From Gerris lacustris (Eukaryota > Arthropoda > Insecta > Hemiptera > Gerridae): a stretch of DNA of 64,000 nt. The position numbers were made by a program, and so were the translations under genes. The stretch spans positions 42,621,467-42,685,466 of the forward strand of contig OX578284.1 of NCBI GenBank assembly GCA_951217055.1, written 5' to 3'. Below are positions 11,880 through 23,869 of the stretch, in pieces. The notes below the pieces were generated by a model. The model was not told where the DNA came from, made no database searches, and saw nothing but the letters and a program-made list of their open reading frames with translations. The stretch's first letter is position 1; each line of letters begins with the position of its first letter.

Positions 11880-12330
11880 AATATTATTTTATATATATAA
11901 AGTGGCTAATTAGCTGATCGGGTTATCAAAATGTTTCGGCACTTCCAGACCACCTAGAGACTCGCGGTTTTTTGCGTTTGGTCCCAAATCGGCCCAAACC
12001 GACTAGAAAAATCTGAAAAGTCGCAAAAAATTGTTTTTACCCCCCTTAAAACAATAAAAACGGGGACGCGAATTGAAGGGTTTCTTCGAAGGGCTATTGC
12101 GGCTAAAGGGTAAGCCCTATCGAAAAGCGGATAGCACCAGCGGTAACTGATTTTGAAAGATCTACAATTTTGGTCATATGACTTTTTGTCGTACGATCAA
12201 CGGTTCTACCTTAAATCGAGTAAATTTGTTAATTTTTAGTATTTGTTTTGACTTTGAGCTCCCCCAGCGTTGACGATTATCGGCCGATTTAATTTTCGAT
12301 TGGGGTATTTAAACCCCACACTAATGCTCT
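11880..12330. repeat. Dispersed repeat, GCACTTCCAGA family, copy 1
   Basis: About 450 bp, alignable by eye with 44745-45210: CACTTCCAGA, CTAGAGACT, CCCCCCTTAAAA, TATTGCGGCTAAA, GATAGCAC, GGTAACTGATTTT, AAAGATCTACAA, and ending CACACTAATGCTCTTTAAA. The 3' third recurs at 13380-13570. No coding capacity; class unknown. Confidence 0.7.
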
Positions 12331-13379
12331 TTAAAAAAAAGTATTTATTATAAAAATTATTTGTATTTTTTTCCGAGAAAAATGAGTATTTATAAAGAAA
12401 AAACGGATTTAAAATTCCGTAAATAACATCATGTTTACGTTTTTAATATATAATAATTTTTATAAGCTTATCTTAAATATTATGTTATAGTTAAAAACAA
12501 GAATAAATCAATATAAACAAATATTGAATAATAAAGTATGTTGTTCGATAGGTAAAAGATAATAAATACATTAGTTTCCGCGTAACCACACATTGTAAAC
12601 AAATGCCCCCTCTCTTTCTTCGTCAGTCTCCCTCACTTCAGTCTTACGTGTCTAACCGTGGTGCGTACTTCTGCTCTCCCCACATCTTTTGTTATACTAC
12701 CGACATTTATTAAGGTATAATTTTATTCTTTTGCTAACTATTTATTTAATTGTTTTTATTACCATATTATTGTTACTAGAATTGTTTTTAATAGGTTGTT
12801 AAATTCTTTATTAAGAAATGTTTTAGTTTATTTAAATGAATATTTTTGTTTATTTAAATGTATGTTTTATTTTATTTAAATGAATGTTAGTTTATTTAAA
12901 TGATTTTTTTACTTTATTAAAATTAATTTTTATGTTTATTTAAATGAAGTTTTACTTTATATAAATAAATGTTTTACTTTTTTATTATCATATTATTATT
13001 ACTAGAATGAACGGATTTATAGTTTGTTAAATTCTATATTAAGTTAATATTTCAGTATTTAAATGAATGTTTTACTATATTTAAATGAATGTTTAAGTTT
13101 TTTATGGCAATTTATAGTTTAGTTGTGTGTATGGCAAATTATTTTGACGACATTGTTTTTGTTTTTTTTATATGAGGTAGCTAAATTTATATATAGAATT
13201 ACTATTTCTCCTTGACTATAACTACTTATGTTTCAATTAATCTCGAGTACTAATTAATAATAAAATTAATTGATAAAGGTTCTATCTTTATTTTTATTAT
13301 TCTGTAATAAAACTAATCGAATATAATGAAATTTATTTCATGACAGGGCCTACAATTTACTCTAATATATTAACACTGT
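12331..13379. other. AT-rich intronic stretch
   Basis: No gene seen. At 12820-13100 the motif TTTATTTAAATGAATGTT recurs at loose intervals, a degenerate AT-rich tandem-like region. Confidence 0.5.
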
Positions 13380-13570
13380 GACACAGCCAGCGATTGCTAG
13401 CATGAACCTCACGGTTACGACCATCGATTCTACCTGAAATAAAGTAAATTTGATCAATGTTTGTTAAATTTTTGACTTGGGACTCTCATGGCGTGAGGCA
13501 TGAGCAATTATTGTCCGATTGTGCTTGAACCTCACACTAATGCTATTAAATCGGGTATTTATTATTTCGA
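13380..13570. repeat. GCACTTCCAGA family, partial copy 2
   Basis: Shares the end of the copy at 11880-12330: the CGATTCTACCT..AAATCGAGTAAATTTG-like block, CGATT...GAACC, and CACACTAATGCT followed by TTAAA-like sequence. The front two thirds are missing. Confidence 0.5.
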
Positions 13571-13710
13571 GTATTCTATTAATTTGTCGTTTTTGCTGAG
13601 AAAAATTAATATTTATAAAGAACAAACAAATTTAAAATTTCATAAATAACTTCATATTGACTTTTTAACAAATAATTATTTTTATAAGCTTATAATACAT
13701 AGATATATTT

Positions 13711-14574
13711 ATTAGGGTTTTGTAGATTCTTCTCAAAACCCTTATGCCGAGGGTGATGTGTCCGTCTGTCCGTCGCTCATTGGTTCATAGGGCCCGAACG
13801 GTTTAAGCTAAAGAGCTGAAATTTGAAATACTGGTGCAACTTTTTGACCCAACCACAGGAAAAATATACAGAAGTTCAAAATTAAATATGCGCATGCGCA
13901 ATTCGCAAAAATGTTGTAAACTCAAAAATTTATATTTATTTTTAATTTTTGAGTGGGGTATCAAATGAAAGCTGCTGAAGAGTAGGACGCAAATATATAT
14001 AAGCTTTTGTAAATTTTGCATTCCTTATTGGGTAAAAAAATCAAAATATACCCCTAAAAAACCCCCCAACCACTATACTTCGGTTGGTCCTAAAATTTCG
14101 AAATAATTCATGCTAATGCCTTATTGTGGGGCGATGAAAATTCCGGGAGTTCATCCCAAATTTTAAAAAATTGCCAATTTTGGGCGCGAAAATTTGAAGT
14201 GCGCCAAAAATTTTATTTTTTAAAAATTTTGAGTTGGGTATCAAATGAAAGCTGGTGAAGATTAGGATTCAAATATATATTTGCTTTTTTAAATTTTTCA
14301 TTTTTTATTAATTTTATAAGTCAAACAAACTATACCCCCAAAACTTTCCCCCCTCCCCAACCACTATATAACGGGTGGTCCTAAAATTTCGAAATAATTC
14401 ATGGTTATACCTTATGGTGAACCGATGGAAATGGTCTGAAAAAATGAATTTTTCTAGTCGTTTTTACCGATGAAAAACATTGTGACCCCCCGGGGGATCG
14501 AACCCGGACCCTTGAGATCGAAGAATAAAATCATAATTACATAAGGGGCATGCTTAATCTTCTGCAAAACCCTA
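13711..14574. mobile_element. TIR element with internal 300-bp duplication
   Basis: Termini TTAGGGTTTTGTAGA (about 13710) and TCTGCAAAACCCTAA (about 14560) are inverted repeats with one difference. Inside, a block with GGTATCAAATGAAAGCTG and GGTCCTAAAATTTCGAAATAATTCATG occurs twice about 300 bp apart (13930-14115 and 14235-14400). Near 14485-14510 is GGGATCGAACCCGGA, which on the minus strand resembles the T-arm/B box of a tRNA. No coding domain recognised. Confidence 0.55.
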
Positions 14575-15902
14575 AAAAGTACTTGGACGCAAGTACTTCC
14601 CTGTGATTTTTATTATTATATAGTTATATTGTATAGTTCAAAACAAGTATAAAGTAATATACAGTTACAACAAATATAGAATTATAAAGTTCGTTCTAAA
14701 GGTATATAAATGAGAAATTTAAATTTCATTTATCAATTCATTAGTTAATGGAACTAAATTAATCATAGTTAAGAAATCTAAATATTTTATTCAAGTTAGA
14801 AAAAACCATCTTCGGAGGAAACAATATTAATTCCAATAATAACTTTAAATTTGAAGTCGGAAAAAATAAAGGTGTCGAAATTATGCATAGAAAGTTCCCC
14901 CTAAAATTAGCTTACTCGATGACAATAAATAAATCCCAGAGTAAAATATAATTTTTTGTTTGTGTGAATCTCAAATTATAAAGTATTATATTTGATGAAA
15001 TGGCCTACTCAATTAAACAATATGATAGTAATAGGTATACAATAGTAGTAATAAAGCCACTGATTAAAAATTAAAGATGGTTCCTCAATGTTTAGAAAGA
15101 GTAAGAAATTGTATATGAAGTGACGTACGTAATAATATCTCTTAATGGAGTTGCATATGTAACAGATTTAAATGACCTTAATGATTTTGTGTATCCTCCT
15201 GAAGTACTTTTTAATAGCGAGCAATATCTCTAATATTTTAAAGCACATCTGAAATAAGTATCTAAATATTTCATTCACGTTAGAAAACCATCTTGGTTAT
15301 ATATTATAAATTATCAGAGTTCATTAGAAATAAATCCCAGGGCCAAACATCTTTTGTTGGTGTGGATCTCAGAACCATGCTTTAGCCCCGGCAAATTTAC
15401 ATCATAGTAAATACAAGTTTTGGTACCATCTGAGAGGGTTACAGATGGAATTGCTTATACACGGAATATTGTTTACGATCCATTACTACACAGTTAATAG
15501 TATTTTGTGTAATATAGTGTTTGTTTTAAGGATTACGTTTTACTTTTTGGTGTGGCCTATATGTTTCCTCCGGATGGCGAGAAAATGGTGGAGTTACATT
15601 TTATCCTCATTTTATAATTAATAATTGTGGAAGAAGTCCTGCGTTATTGTGGGAGGGCCCAATTTCAAGTAATTTATATTAATTTAATGTTAAGCAATTT
15701 TCATTTCTTCTACATCAAGCTAAACAAATAATTAAGTATAAAGTATTATATTTAATGAAATGGCCTACTGAATTAACCAATATGATACTAATAGATATAA
15801 AATAGTAATAATATACAGCCACAAGCCACTGATTGCAAGCATGAACCCCGGGCGAAGCGCGGGGCGAATGCTTGTAAAATAATAAAGTGTTCATCAGCAT
15901 GT
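14575..15902. other. Intronic stretch, no gene recognised
   Basis: AT-rich, with related blocks repeated (AATCTAAATATTTTATTCAAGTTAGAAAA near 14775 and ATCTAAATATTTCATTCACGTTAGAAAA near 15260; AAAGTATTATATTTGATGAAATGGCCTACT near 14980 and 15738). This indicates an old duplicated repeat but no coding sequence. Confidence 0.5.
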
Positions 15903-16045
15903 AATAGTACATTACGCGTCGAGTGCGTAAAGTAGCATTTTGCGTGCGAGTGTGGAGTTTGCACCCGAGTGACAGCGAGGGTAGTAAAAACCACACGAGC
16001 AATGCAAAATGCCATTTTCGCACGAGTTGCGTTCCGTACTTTATT
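15903..16045. mobile_element. MITE-like inverted repeat with CGAGTG/CACGAG motifs
   Basis: The left arm AGTACATTACGCGTCGAGTGCG...CATTTTGCGTGCGAGTGTGG pairs imperfectly with the right arm reverse complement (AGTACGGAACGC...CATTTTGCATTGCTCGTGTGG) over about 50 bp. Its GC content stands out from the AT-rich surroundings. Two minus-strand frames cross it but have no domain. Confidence 0.65.
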
Positions 16046-16321
16046 TACGATTGTTAGATATAAATAATAAATACAGAAAAAAATAAACTTGCTGTATGTA
16101 AGTTCGTATCTCTTCTCTTGATAAAGATGGCATTAATCTTGAGTTGTATTTTTTGCCGAATTAATTAATTCTTGGAGGAGTATTATTCTCTACATTTTCG
16201 TTAACGCCACTTGATTCATTCATTGTTTTTCACTAAAAACTCGATATAAACAGTTACTTTAATAAAAGAATAGCAAATTAGTTTTATTAAATGTAAACAA
16301 ACTCGCTAATCGTGCGTAAAG

Positions 16322-16377
16322 CTGAAGAATTCCTCTTCTTTACCGCGCTAGCGTGGTAAAGAAGAGGAATTCTTCAG
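16322..16377. repeat. 56-bp near-perfect palindrome
   Basis: Two 28-base arms (CTGAAGAATTCCTCTTCTTT then ACCGCGCT) are reverse complements apart from one mismatched pair. Core CTTTACC-GGTAAAG matches the palindrome at 3828-3879. Sequence at 16800-16870 (GGTAAAGTAAAACGAGTGCGGTAAAG) carries related GGTAAAG motifs. Confidence 0.9.
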
Positions 16378-16917
16378 AACTATGAGACGCGCATGCGCAA
16401 TGAAAACAAGTACGTAAATAATCACTTTCTACGCATCTAAACAGAGATATAATGCTTATATTTCGTATCAATCGTAGATAAAAGGTTTTACAATCTCAAC
16501 TAAACCACCTGTTCTGTTTATAGCTAGTGTTGCCTTTTTTTGCTTGATTCAGCAAATCTGACCAAGCGTTATTATTTTGCATCATAATACTTACTCATCA
16601 CATTCAATTCTTTTTTTTTTTAGATTTTCTATCTTTACTTTTTTATATTTTAAGATTTTTATATTTGATATAAATATATAGTGTTTAAATCATGTAGTTA
16701 GTTAAAAAAATAATGATTAGTCGTCATTGTTATTATAATTTGTATTATTTAATCTTTGTTTAGATTTAAATTCTTTATAATTGTAAGTTGGAACACTAGA
16801 GTTCGGTAAAGTAAAATGAGTGTGGTAAAGTAAAACGAGTGCGGTAAAGTAGTAAGTGCAGGAATCTGCTGTTTTGCGTACTATTTTGAGTGCGATAACA
16901 GCCACTTTATCGGTCAA

Positions 16918-17660
16918 CTGGAAAAGTTATGTTTTCGGCCAAAAAATTGTTTTTGAGATTTCAACTGAATTATCCGTGTTGGGTGTTTTATAACCTCCAG
17001 AGTGATTTTCAGCATGACGTCTGTTTGTGTGTTATTACCGAAGTGCCCAGGCTATTTAACCTGCAGAGTTGAAACATGGCAGAAAAATCAGACCTTACTT
17101 CTAGTTGTGCCGCCAGAAAAACAACATTTTCCGCCATCTTGAACCCAGTTTGCTGAGTTAGCAAACATTTTAAAAAATCAGAATGAATTTTGGCACAAAT
17201 ATACCTTTCTGTATGACGAACAAAATCCACCAAATATAATTTTGATATTGGCTTCTATTTTGAAGTTTTCAATTTTTGAATTTTGAAACTTTGACGGTTA
17301 ATACCGAAAGGATAAATACGTTTCTGTCATACAGCATATCGTTTGAACCGGTAAGAAGCGATGAAATTCCATTAATTAGTTTAAAAGTTATAAGCGAACA
17401 TATAATTATTAATTAGTGCGATACTTTTGTTAAACGTCAAAGTGTGTTCACATCCGTCAAATTACCGCCAAAATTCAAATAATCAAATAAATGAAATAAA
17501 TAAAAAATAATGTATACATTTTTTTGAAAAATTATAGAAAAAAATCACTTTGTTCAAAACGGTCACCCATTCAAGTACTGACCACGCCCAATGCTGCTTC
17601 CTCCTGCTGCGAAGCTGCTGGAAAGGCCAATCTAGTGGCCTCCAAAGTGAGAAAAAGTTT
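16918..17660 (-). mobile_element. SINE-like element with 5S rRNA-like promoter, copy 1
   Basis: On the minus strand the head (about 17650-17560) reads GGAAGCAGCATTGGGCGTGG, then TCAGTACTTGAATGGGTGACC. This corresponds to the internal control region of 5S rRNA (AAGCAG..GGGCG.GG..AGTACTTGGATGGGTGACC), the hallmark of 5S-derived (SINE3) elements. The roughly 650-bp body extends to about 16918 and is shared with 30480-31245. No protein is encoded; the short frames on either strand are incidental. Confidence 0.75.
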
Positions 17661-18799
17661 CAAGGTACCCACCCCTTACCCGATTTTTTTTCTTTATTTT
17701 TATGTGTTTTTGTTAACATTAAAGGTATCAAAATTTGTAAATTTAGTCATTAGTACGTAAAGAACAGTTAAAACGAAATTTTTGGTGTTATGTGATGTGT
17801 GTTATTTTTCTCCCTTCTTGAGGAAACATCTTGTACACACCACGGGAGCAAAAATTCATTGTATCCTCGCTATAATTAACTCTCTCGGCTGTGCCTCAGA
17901 AACCAACAAAAACGCTCAGGGTGAAATGACTTGGTTTCCTCCCTTCGTGCGTAAATAGCTATTATTTTTCTGGTTCTTGGCCCTTCTTTCACGGTTAGGT
18001 TTTTGTTGGGGATTAACATTTAATTATTATGTTTCTTTCTTTATTTTTTTTCTTCTTAATTTGTCATAAATCGGCTTAATATATAATAACCAATCAAACA
18101 TAAAATAGTACATGATTATTAAAAAGATAAGAATTATTAAGAAGATTAAAAAATTCTTAAGTGAAGTTTGTTGTAGGAAGGAAAACAACCAAATAACTTT
18201 ACGATAAAGAAAATAGAGAATATATTTTTCTTGAGCGGAACATTTTATCACTTACTAAATGAATAAGAGAGTAAGAAGTAGAGACTGGGGTGTATAATAC
18301 AACAAGGTAAGCAATATGACAAGCAAATAGGAATAATAAGGAGTAGAAAAAATTATGAAGTAGACAAACCTCTTGGTAATATTATCATTTGTATCTTGTT
18401 TTTTGTTTAATATTGGATCAAATTTTGTATGTAAGTCTGTTTTTTATTTTCTTCCCCTGTGTCCGATGTGTTGAAAACATTGTCTTTAGGGAGCTATAAA
18501 CTTAGATCAAGTCATAATACGTTCTTGTAGTTTGATTCCTTTCTTTTGGACTTTATGTTCCTGTTCTTATATGTCCTTTCCATCTGATACATAAAGAAAA
18601 CTCTAAAAGAAAAGGTTTGTTTTATTGCTCTAACCTTTCTTCGATTTTTTTTTTTTTTTTTTACTTTCCCATATGCGTAGAATACATGCAGAGAAAGTAT
18701 TGTGATGTCAAGAAAATTTAGATTAGAGGTTTTGGTAGATTAACTTGTTTTAAAGTCTCTTGAGTCCAAAAGTGTTGTCTATGATATGTCTGTCTGGCT
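17661..18799. other. Intronic stretch, no gene recognised
   Basis: AT-rich with no domain. At 18685-18800 a fragment of the family described at 25250 is visible (GAAAGTATTGTGATGTCAAG...GAGTCCAAAAGTG...GTCTGTCTGGC); it leads directly into the 7-bp minisatellite. Confidence 0.5.
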
Positions 18800-19390
18800 A
18801 CTGTCTATGTCTGATACCTGTTGTCTGTTGTCTGATGTCTGATGTCTGATGTCTGTTGTCTGATGTCTGATGTCTGTTGTCTGATGTCTGTTGTCTGATG
18901 TCTGTTGTCTGATGTCTGTTGTCTGATGTCTGATGTCTGTTGTCTGATGTCTGATGTCTGTTGTCTGATGTCTGTTGTATGATGTCTGTTGTCTGAAGCC
19001 TCTTGTCTGATGTATGTTGTCTGTTGTCTGTTGTCTGATGTCTGATGCCTGTAGTCTATTGCCTGATGTCTGTTGTCTGATGTCTGTTGACTGATGTCTG
19101 TTGTCTGATGCCTGTAGTCTATTGTCTGATGTCTGTTGTCTGAAGCCTTATGTCTGATGTCTGTTGTCTGAAGCCTTATGTCTGATGTCTGTTGACTGAT
19201 GTCTGTTGTCTGATGTCTGATGTCTGATGTCTGTCGTCTGATGTCTGATGTCTGTTGTCTGATGTCTGATGTCTGATGTCTGTTGTATGATGTCTGATGT
19301 CTGTTGTATGATGTCTGTTGTCTGAAGCCTCTTGTCTGATGTATGTTGTCTGTTGTCTGTTGTCTGATGTCTGTTGTCTGATGTCTGTTA
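18800..19390. repeat. 7-bp minisatellite (GTCTGAT/GTCTGTT), about 84 copies
   Basis: Alternating heptamers GTCTGAT and GTCTGTT with occasional variants (GCCTGTA, GTATGTT, GACTGAT). Larger blocks such as GAAGCCTCTTGTCTGATGTA recur (about 18995 and 19323), showing higher-order duplication. It probably grew from the GTCTGTCTG region of the adjacent dispersed repeat. Confidence 0.95.
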
Positions 19391-21288
19391 AATGTTAAAA
19401 TTACACTTCTCAGATTTGAACCTTATATTTCCATAATTTTTTTATTATAAAACGCTATAAATGATATGTTTTTTGGGTCAATAGGGTTTTATATATATAT
19501 ATATATATATATTTTTTGTTAAAAAATTATCTCCAGCTATATTTCACCCTACACCTTGGGTTTCTTCAGGCTGATTTTTTATTTCCCAGTCATATCAGTC
19601 ATTCGATAAAATTGTTGGTTTTTACAAAAAAAATTGTATTTACATAAAAATCGTCACATGTATAAACTGAGAAAAAAATATGACAATATAAAGTAACTTG
19701 TATCTCCCCTGAATGTCAATCAGAGAAAGATACTCTCAGACTATCTGTCTCCCTATCTCCTAAAAAACTTTTGAAATAATTATTAAAATTACACCACTGA
19801 AGGTTAGAGTTACACAATTTAATGTTATAATTACTCTATTGAAGGTTAGAATTACTTGCAGAAGCTTACAATTACAACAAAAAAGTTAAGAGGTTAGTTT
19901 GTTCTGGTCAATTTACGTTACTTCTGGTACAAGATTGTTAATCTTTACGCGTACGTGTTGCTCATACAGAAATCTTGTGCAACTTACTTAAAAAAACTCT
20001 AAGTGTAAAATAGATCCTCGCTAAAAATAATGTGTTCTATTTTACCGCACACTCTGCTTTCTTTATAACTTTGGTTTTAGGAGTGATCCAGTCTTTTAGT
20101 TTTTATATGTTTTTTAAAAATAAAGCACTAAAATGACTGTACTGTAATATTGTGTAAAAACAAAATAAGTTATGCATTTTTATTATTACTATTATCATTT
20201 TTTTAGAAGAATATTTCTTACTTTATAATAAACCAGATTCACTTTAATGATATTTAGTTTTTTAATATTCCATTTAATAATTAGCTCAATATTGTCTATT
20301 TTTTCATTGAATTATAGTAAATATTAATATTATAAAAATTATGAAGATATAAAAGTCTTAGAAAGAGGTGAAAATGAAATAAAACATTTTATATCTTTTT
20401 ACTTTATTAAGTATTTTTTTTTTAAATACACAATTTCATTGTTTCACCCGACTTTTTAGTCTGGTAAGTAAAACTCAACGCGGGAAATATGTTAAATAAT
20501 GATGTTATAAAATTGCGGGAAAAAATAAGGTCAAAGCGGTTTGATAAAAATAAGGGGAAAGTCAGAAAAAATCTGTTTAAAACCGTTGAGATAACACTGG
20601 ACTTATAACGTTGACCTTATAATATAATAATAGGTACTTTTCAGAGTTTAATGAATATTTTTCAAACATTATTAAACTCAGATTAAAACTTAACATGGCT
20701 GTCCTATCTTGTACGTTCTTATTATTACAAAACCTTAACAATAAAAAGCTTCTTTTTTAAAAAAAATAAAAAATTAAGCAGATAAAAGTTGTTTAAATAA
20801 CTTTTTTCCCGCAAAGTCAACTTGTTTTATAGTTTTAAGAAATGCAAGGATGCAGGCTAAACTAATTATCAACTTTTATGTTTAAGTGGGAGGTTATTAT
20901 AGTTAAACAGTGTTATAATGTGATAAGAAATTAGGTTTTGTTTTAACTGTTATCAGTTATGACTTAATGTTTAACTAAGGGTAAACCTTCAACAATCGTT
21001 TATATTGTTATGACAGAGGCAAAAGTGGTTAAAAAATGTGGCAATATCACTATGAAAATAATAAAGATAATCTCCTATTCAAATATCAAAAGGGAGAGCT
21101 TTGTCAGCTTTGCGTTTGTTGCAAATACAATTGCATAAATGTAAAATTATATTTTTTATTATATAGGTATTATAAAGGATTAATAATTATAACAATGCCT
21201 ATGCTTTTAATTTAATAATGTTCTTGACATTATTTTTAATAAATGTTTTATAAAGGGTTCGTTTGTAATAGGGTTTGTCTGTCTGTCT
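19391..21288. other. Intronic stretch, no gene recognised
   Basis: AT-rich sequence with a short (AT)n run near 19490-19511. The blocks CCTTATAATATAATAATAGG near 20610 and ATATAGGTATTATAAAGGATTAATAATTATAACAATGCCTATGC near 21160 indicate decayed dispersed repeats; the second recurs near 25175-25220. Confidence 0.5.
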
Positions 21289-21551
21289 TTAACCCTAGAA
21301 CGCTAACCATATTTTTTAACCTCTTAAGACTAACCTTGAGTCATATTGACTCCCAAATCTATTATACCCAGTTTTATTAAAATATAAAGGCCTAATATGT
21401 ACAATATTTTTTTAACACGTTTTAGTGCTAGTTGAAGGGACACTTGGGTGCTTTGTTTCCCATAAAAAAACAATTTTTCCTTTTAATTCCGGTTTTTCAA
21501 TCTGGACTACTATTACATATCTGGTATGTAATGTTATCTACCGGAGTGGTT

Positions 21552-21842
21552 TTATTTACTTTTTTTTATGTAACTTTTTTCTTTTCTTTCCTTTGGTTTT
21601 TCTATTTCGTAAATTGTTTCAATTAATTTATCATTTTCCTCATCATCGCTGATGAGATCAATAAAGGCATTTTCTATTTTCAAATCAGGGTCCAAATCAC
21701 AACCGTCACCATTATTGTCGAATACGCTCTTTTTCATAATCGGTATCTGAATCGGTAATTTCTTCATCAAGTGATAAATGTCGTTTAGATCATTGTATGT
21801 TTTCTCCATTATTCGACTATATTCATATTCTATTAACTTCAT
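21552..21842 (-). pseudogene. Short acidic frame inside the piggyBac-type element
   Basis: A 96-residue minus-strand frame with an acidic middle (DNNGDGCDLDPDLKIENAFIDLISDDEENDK) and basic end (KPKERKEKSYIKKSK). piggyBac transposases often begin with an acidic region, so this may be a transposase N-terminal remnant, but no catalytic DDD domain follows. It could equally be a chance frame. Confidence 0.3.
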
Positions 21843-22449
21843 ATAATTTAGACATATAACGACAAAAAAAAATATAACAATTTATACTTATAAATGAATA
21901 AATTACAATTATATTACCTTTAATTTGAAATAATTATTGAATTAAAAGTTATATAATATTTAATTTATAAGATTTAAAATGCCAAAATAAACAATAAAAC
22001 GACATACTATTCTAAAAAATACTATTCTGCGTCAAAATGACCTACAAAAAATTTACCTGTAAGACTAAACAGAAGTCAAAATGACTCCGTGACTGCAGAA
22101 AAACAAACGATATGTCCTCTTTAGAATCTGAATGTGAAACTGATAGAAGTGTAGAAGGGTCATTCAAGGGTGGGAGGTAGCATAGCTATAAGATGTGGGA
22201 GTTCTGTGTTTTACAGAGACCGCGCATTCGTAGTTGAAAAAAAAATGGGAGTCATTTTGACTCCAGGTTAGCTTTCTAGGCAGTAGCGTACACAGAAAAT
22301 TTTTTCGGGGGGGGCCCAACCTAATTTAACTTATATGCGGGTTTAGCATACCCCATAATTTATTATAATTGTAATTTCTCCCCCTTTTCAACACTCTAAT
22401 TTCAATTTCTAACCTCATATTTAATTAATTAAACATAGTGAGGTAACAC

Positions 22450-23400
22450 CTCACTATGTGATGTGATCGTTCTAAAGAACGATTGTCTCCGATTCCAATA
22501 ATTCCAAGACAGAAATCTGTTCCAGTTATCAGACATTTTTGATCCCGTTTCTGGCTGTTAGTCTGTCTCTCGCTCAATCATGGCGAACAATTCTTAAAAA
22601 CTACTCTTTCGATTTTAATGAAATTCGGATGGCAGTTAATTAGCATATAAAAAGTCCATTGTTGGTCCTATATAAGGTCCAATCTTCTGGTCCCATTTCC
22701 CTCCACCACATTTCTCCACCTGCCACCATTTCTCTTCCACATGTGCACACACATACATTTATTTACACCTTATCTTCAAAAATATTCATCTGATTTTATA
22801 AAACTTATCTGATAGAAGCTCACAGATTAATTTTAACTGTCTGCGCTGTTTAAATTTTGGTAAATTGATACTTTAAATCATGTAAAAATCAAACCAATTT
22901 TGACTAATTTAAAAAAGGAGGGAAAATTGAGTAAATTTAACATGAATAAAGTATCAATATAGCCATATTTTAAGAGCGCAGACGGTTGAAATTATTCTTG
23001 GGTTATCTGCGGGCTACTTTAAACAAACCATTAAAATTTCATAAAAATCAGATGAGTACTTTTGAAGATATAGGTGTAAATAAATGTATGTCTGTGCGAA
23101 TGTGGAAGAGAAATAAATAGGTGCAGAAGATTGAAACTTATACGGGACCAGCAATGTTATAACCTGGCTAATTATGACCTACCATCAAAATTTCAATAAA
23201 ATTGGACGAATAGCTTTTAAGATATGTTGGTTCGCAAAAATTGAAGGACAGGCGGACACGGGACCCAAACTGTACCCTGATGTTGAACAGATTTCTGTCT
23301 TGGAATTTTTGAAATCGGAGACATAAAAATTGTTCGTTCTTCAGAACTGTCACATATTTTCCGTTTCCTTTGGTAAGCTCGGAAGCAAAACGTGATCCAT
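22450..23400. repeat. Head-to-head inverted pair of a dispersed repeat
   Basis: The plus-oriented arm (22450-22910) and minus-oriented arm (22940-23400) are both copies of the family at 44238-44720 (TGATCGTTCT, CCAAGACAGAAATC, TTAAAAACTAC, CATACATTTATTTAC, ATCTTCAAAA). Together they form an inverted repeat with arms of about 450 bp. The minus-strand frames across the right arm encode no known domain. Confidence 0.75.
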
Positions 23401-23628
23401 ACTGCAAAAGCAAACGTGGATTTGGAGCACATACGAATTTCAAATTTTTATCTAGAAGAGAATTCTTCTCTAAGAAAATTAAATACCTATTGCAAAACAA
23501 AAGAATCATTCGCTCATTCGCTGGGTAATTAATTACATGGGACATTTAACATCAAATGTTTTCTGAACGCTTTTTGAGTTTTTAGATTTAAATTTACTAT
23601 TACTATGTAATATGAATCAGTTTTTTCA

Positions 23629-23755
23629 CAAAATGATAAACCGATTTATTTATATTGCCTCTGTTTTCCCACTACATGTCGACGAACTCACAAAATGATA
23701 AACTGATTTATTTATATTGCCTCTGTTTTCCCACTACATGTCGACGAACACTAGT
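23629..23755. repeat. Direct tandem duplication, about 62 bp
   Basis: ACAAAATGATAAAC.GATTTATTTATATTGCC...CTACATGTCGACGAAC occurs twice in succession with a single clear difference. Confidence 0.9.
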
Positions 23756-23869
23756 CCGACCTGAGTCAGCAAGAGGGGAATGCCGCATAGACAAGAGGAC
23801 CCACGTAGCGTTCTACACACAATCCTGGTCCAAAACAAAAATTTGCTACTGAAATCCACAACCATAATT

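Noticed and set aside
14480..14515. tRNA gene (B-box-like sequence)
   Set aside because: Only a T-arm-like piece is present; no D arm or acceptor stem could be paired.
18800..19390. Telomere-like repeat
   Set aside because: The heptamer GTCTGAT/GTCTGTT does not match the insect telomere repeat TTAGG or known variants, and it is interstitial and irregular.
22445..23545. Minus-strand 125-residue frame at 23168-23545 as a gene
   Set aside because: It is read through a copy of a dispersed repeat; similar short frames occur in the other copies at 44271 and 52998.
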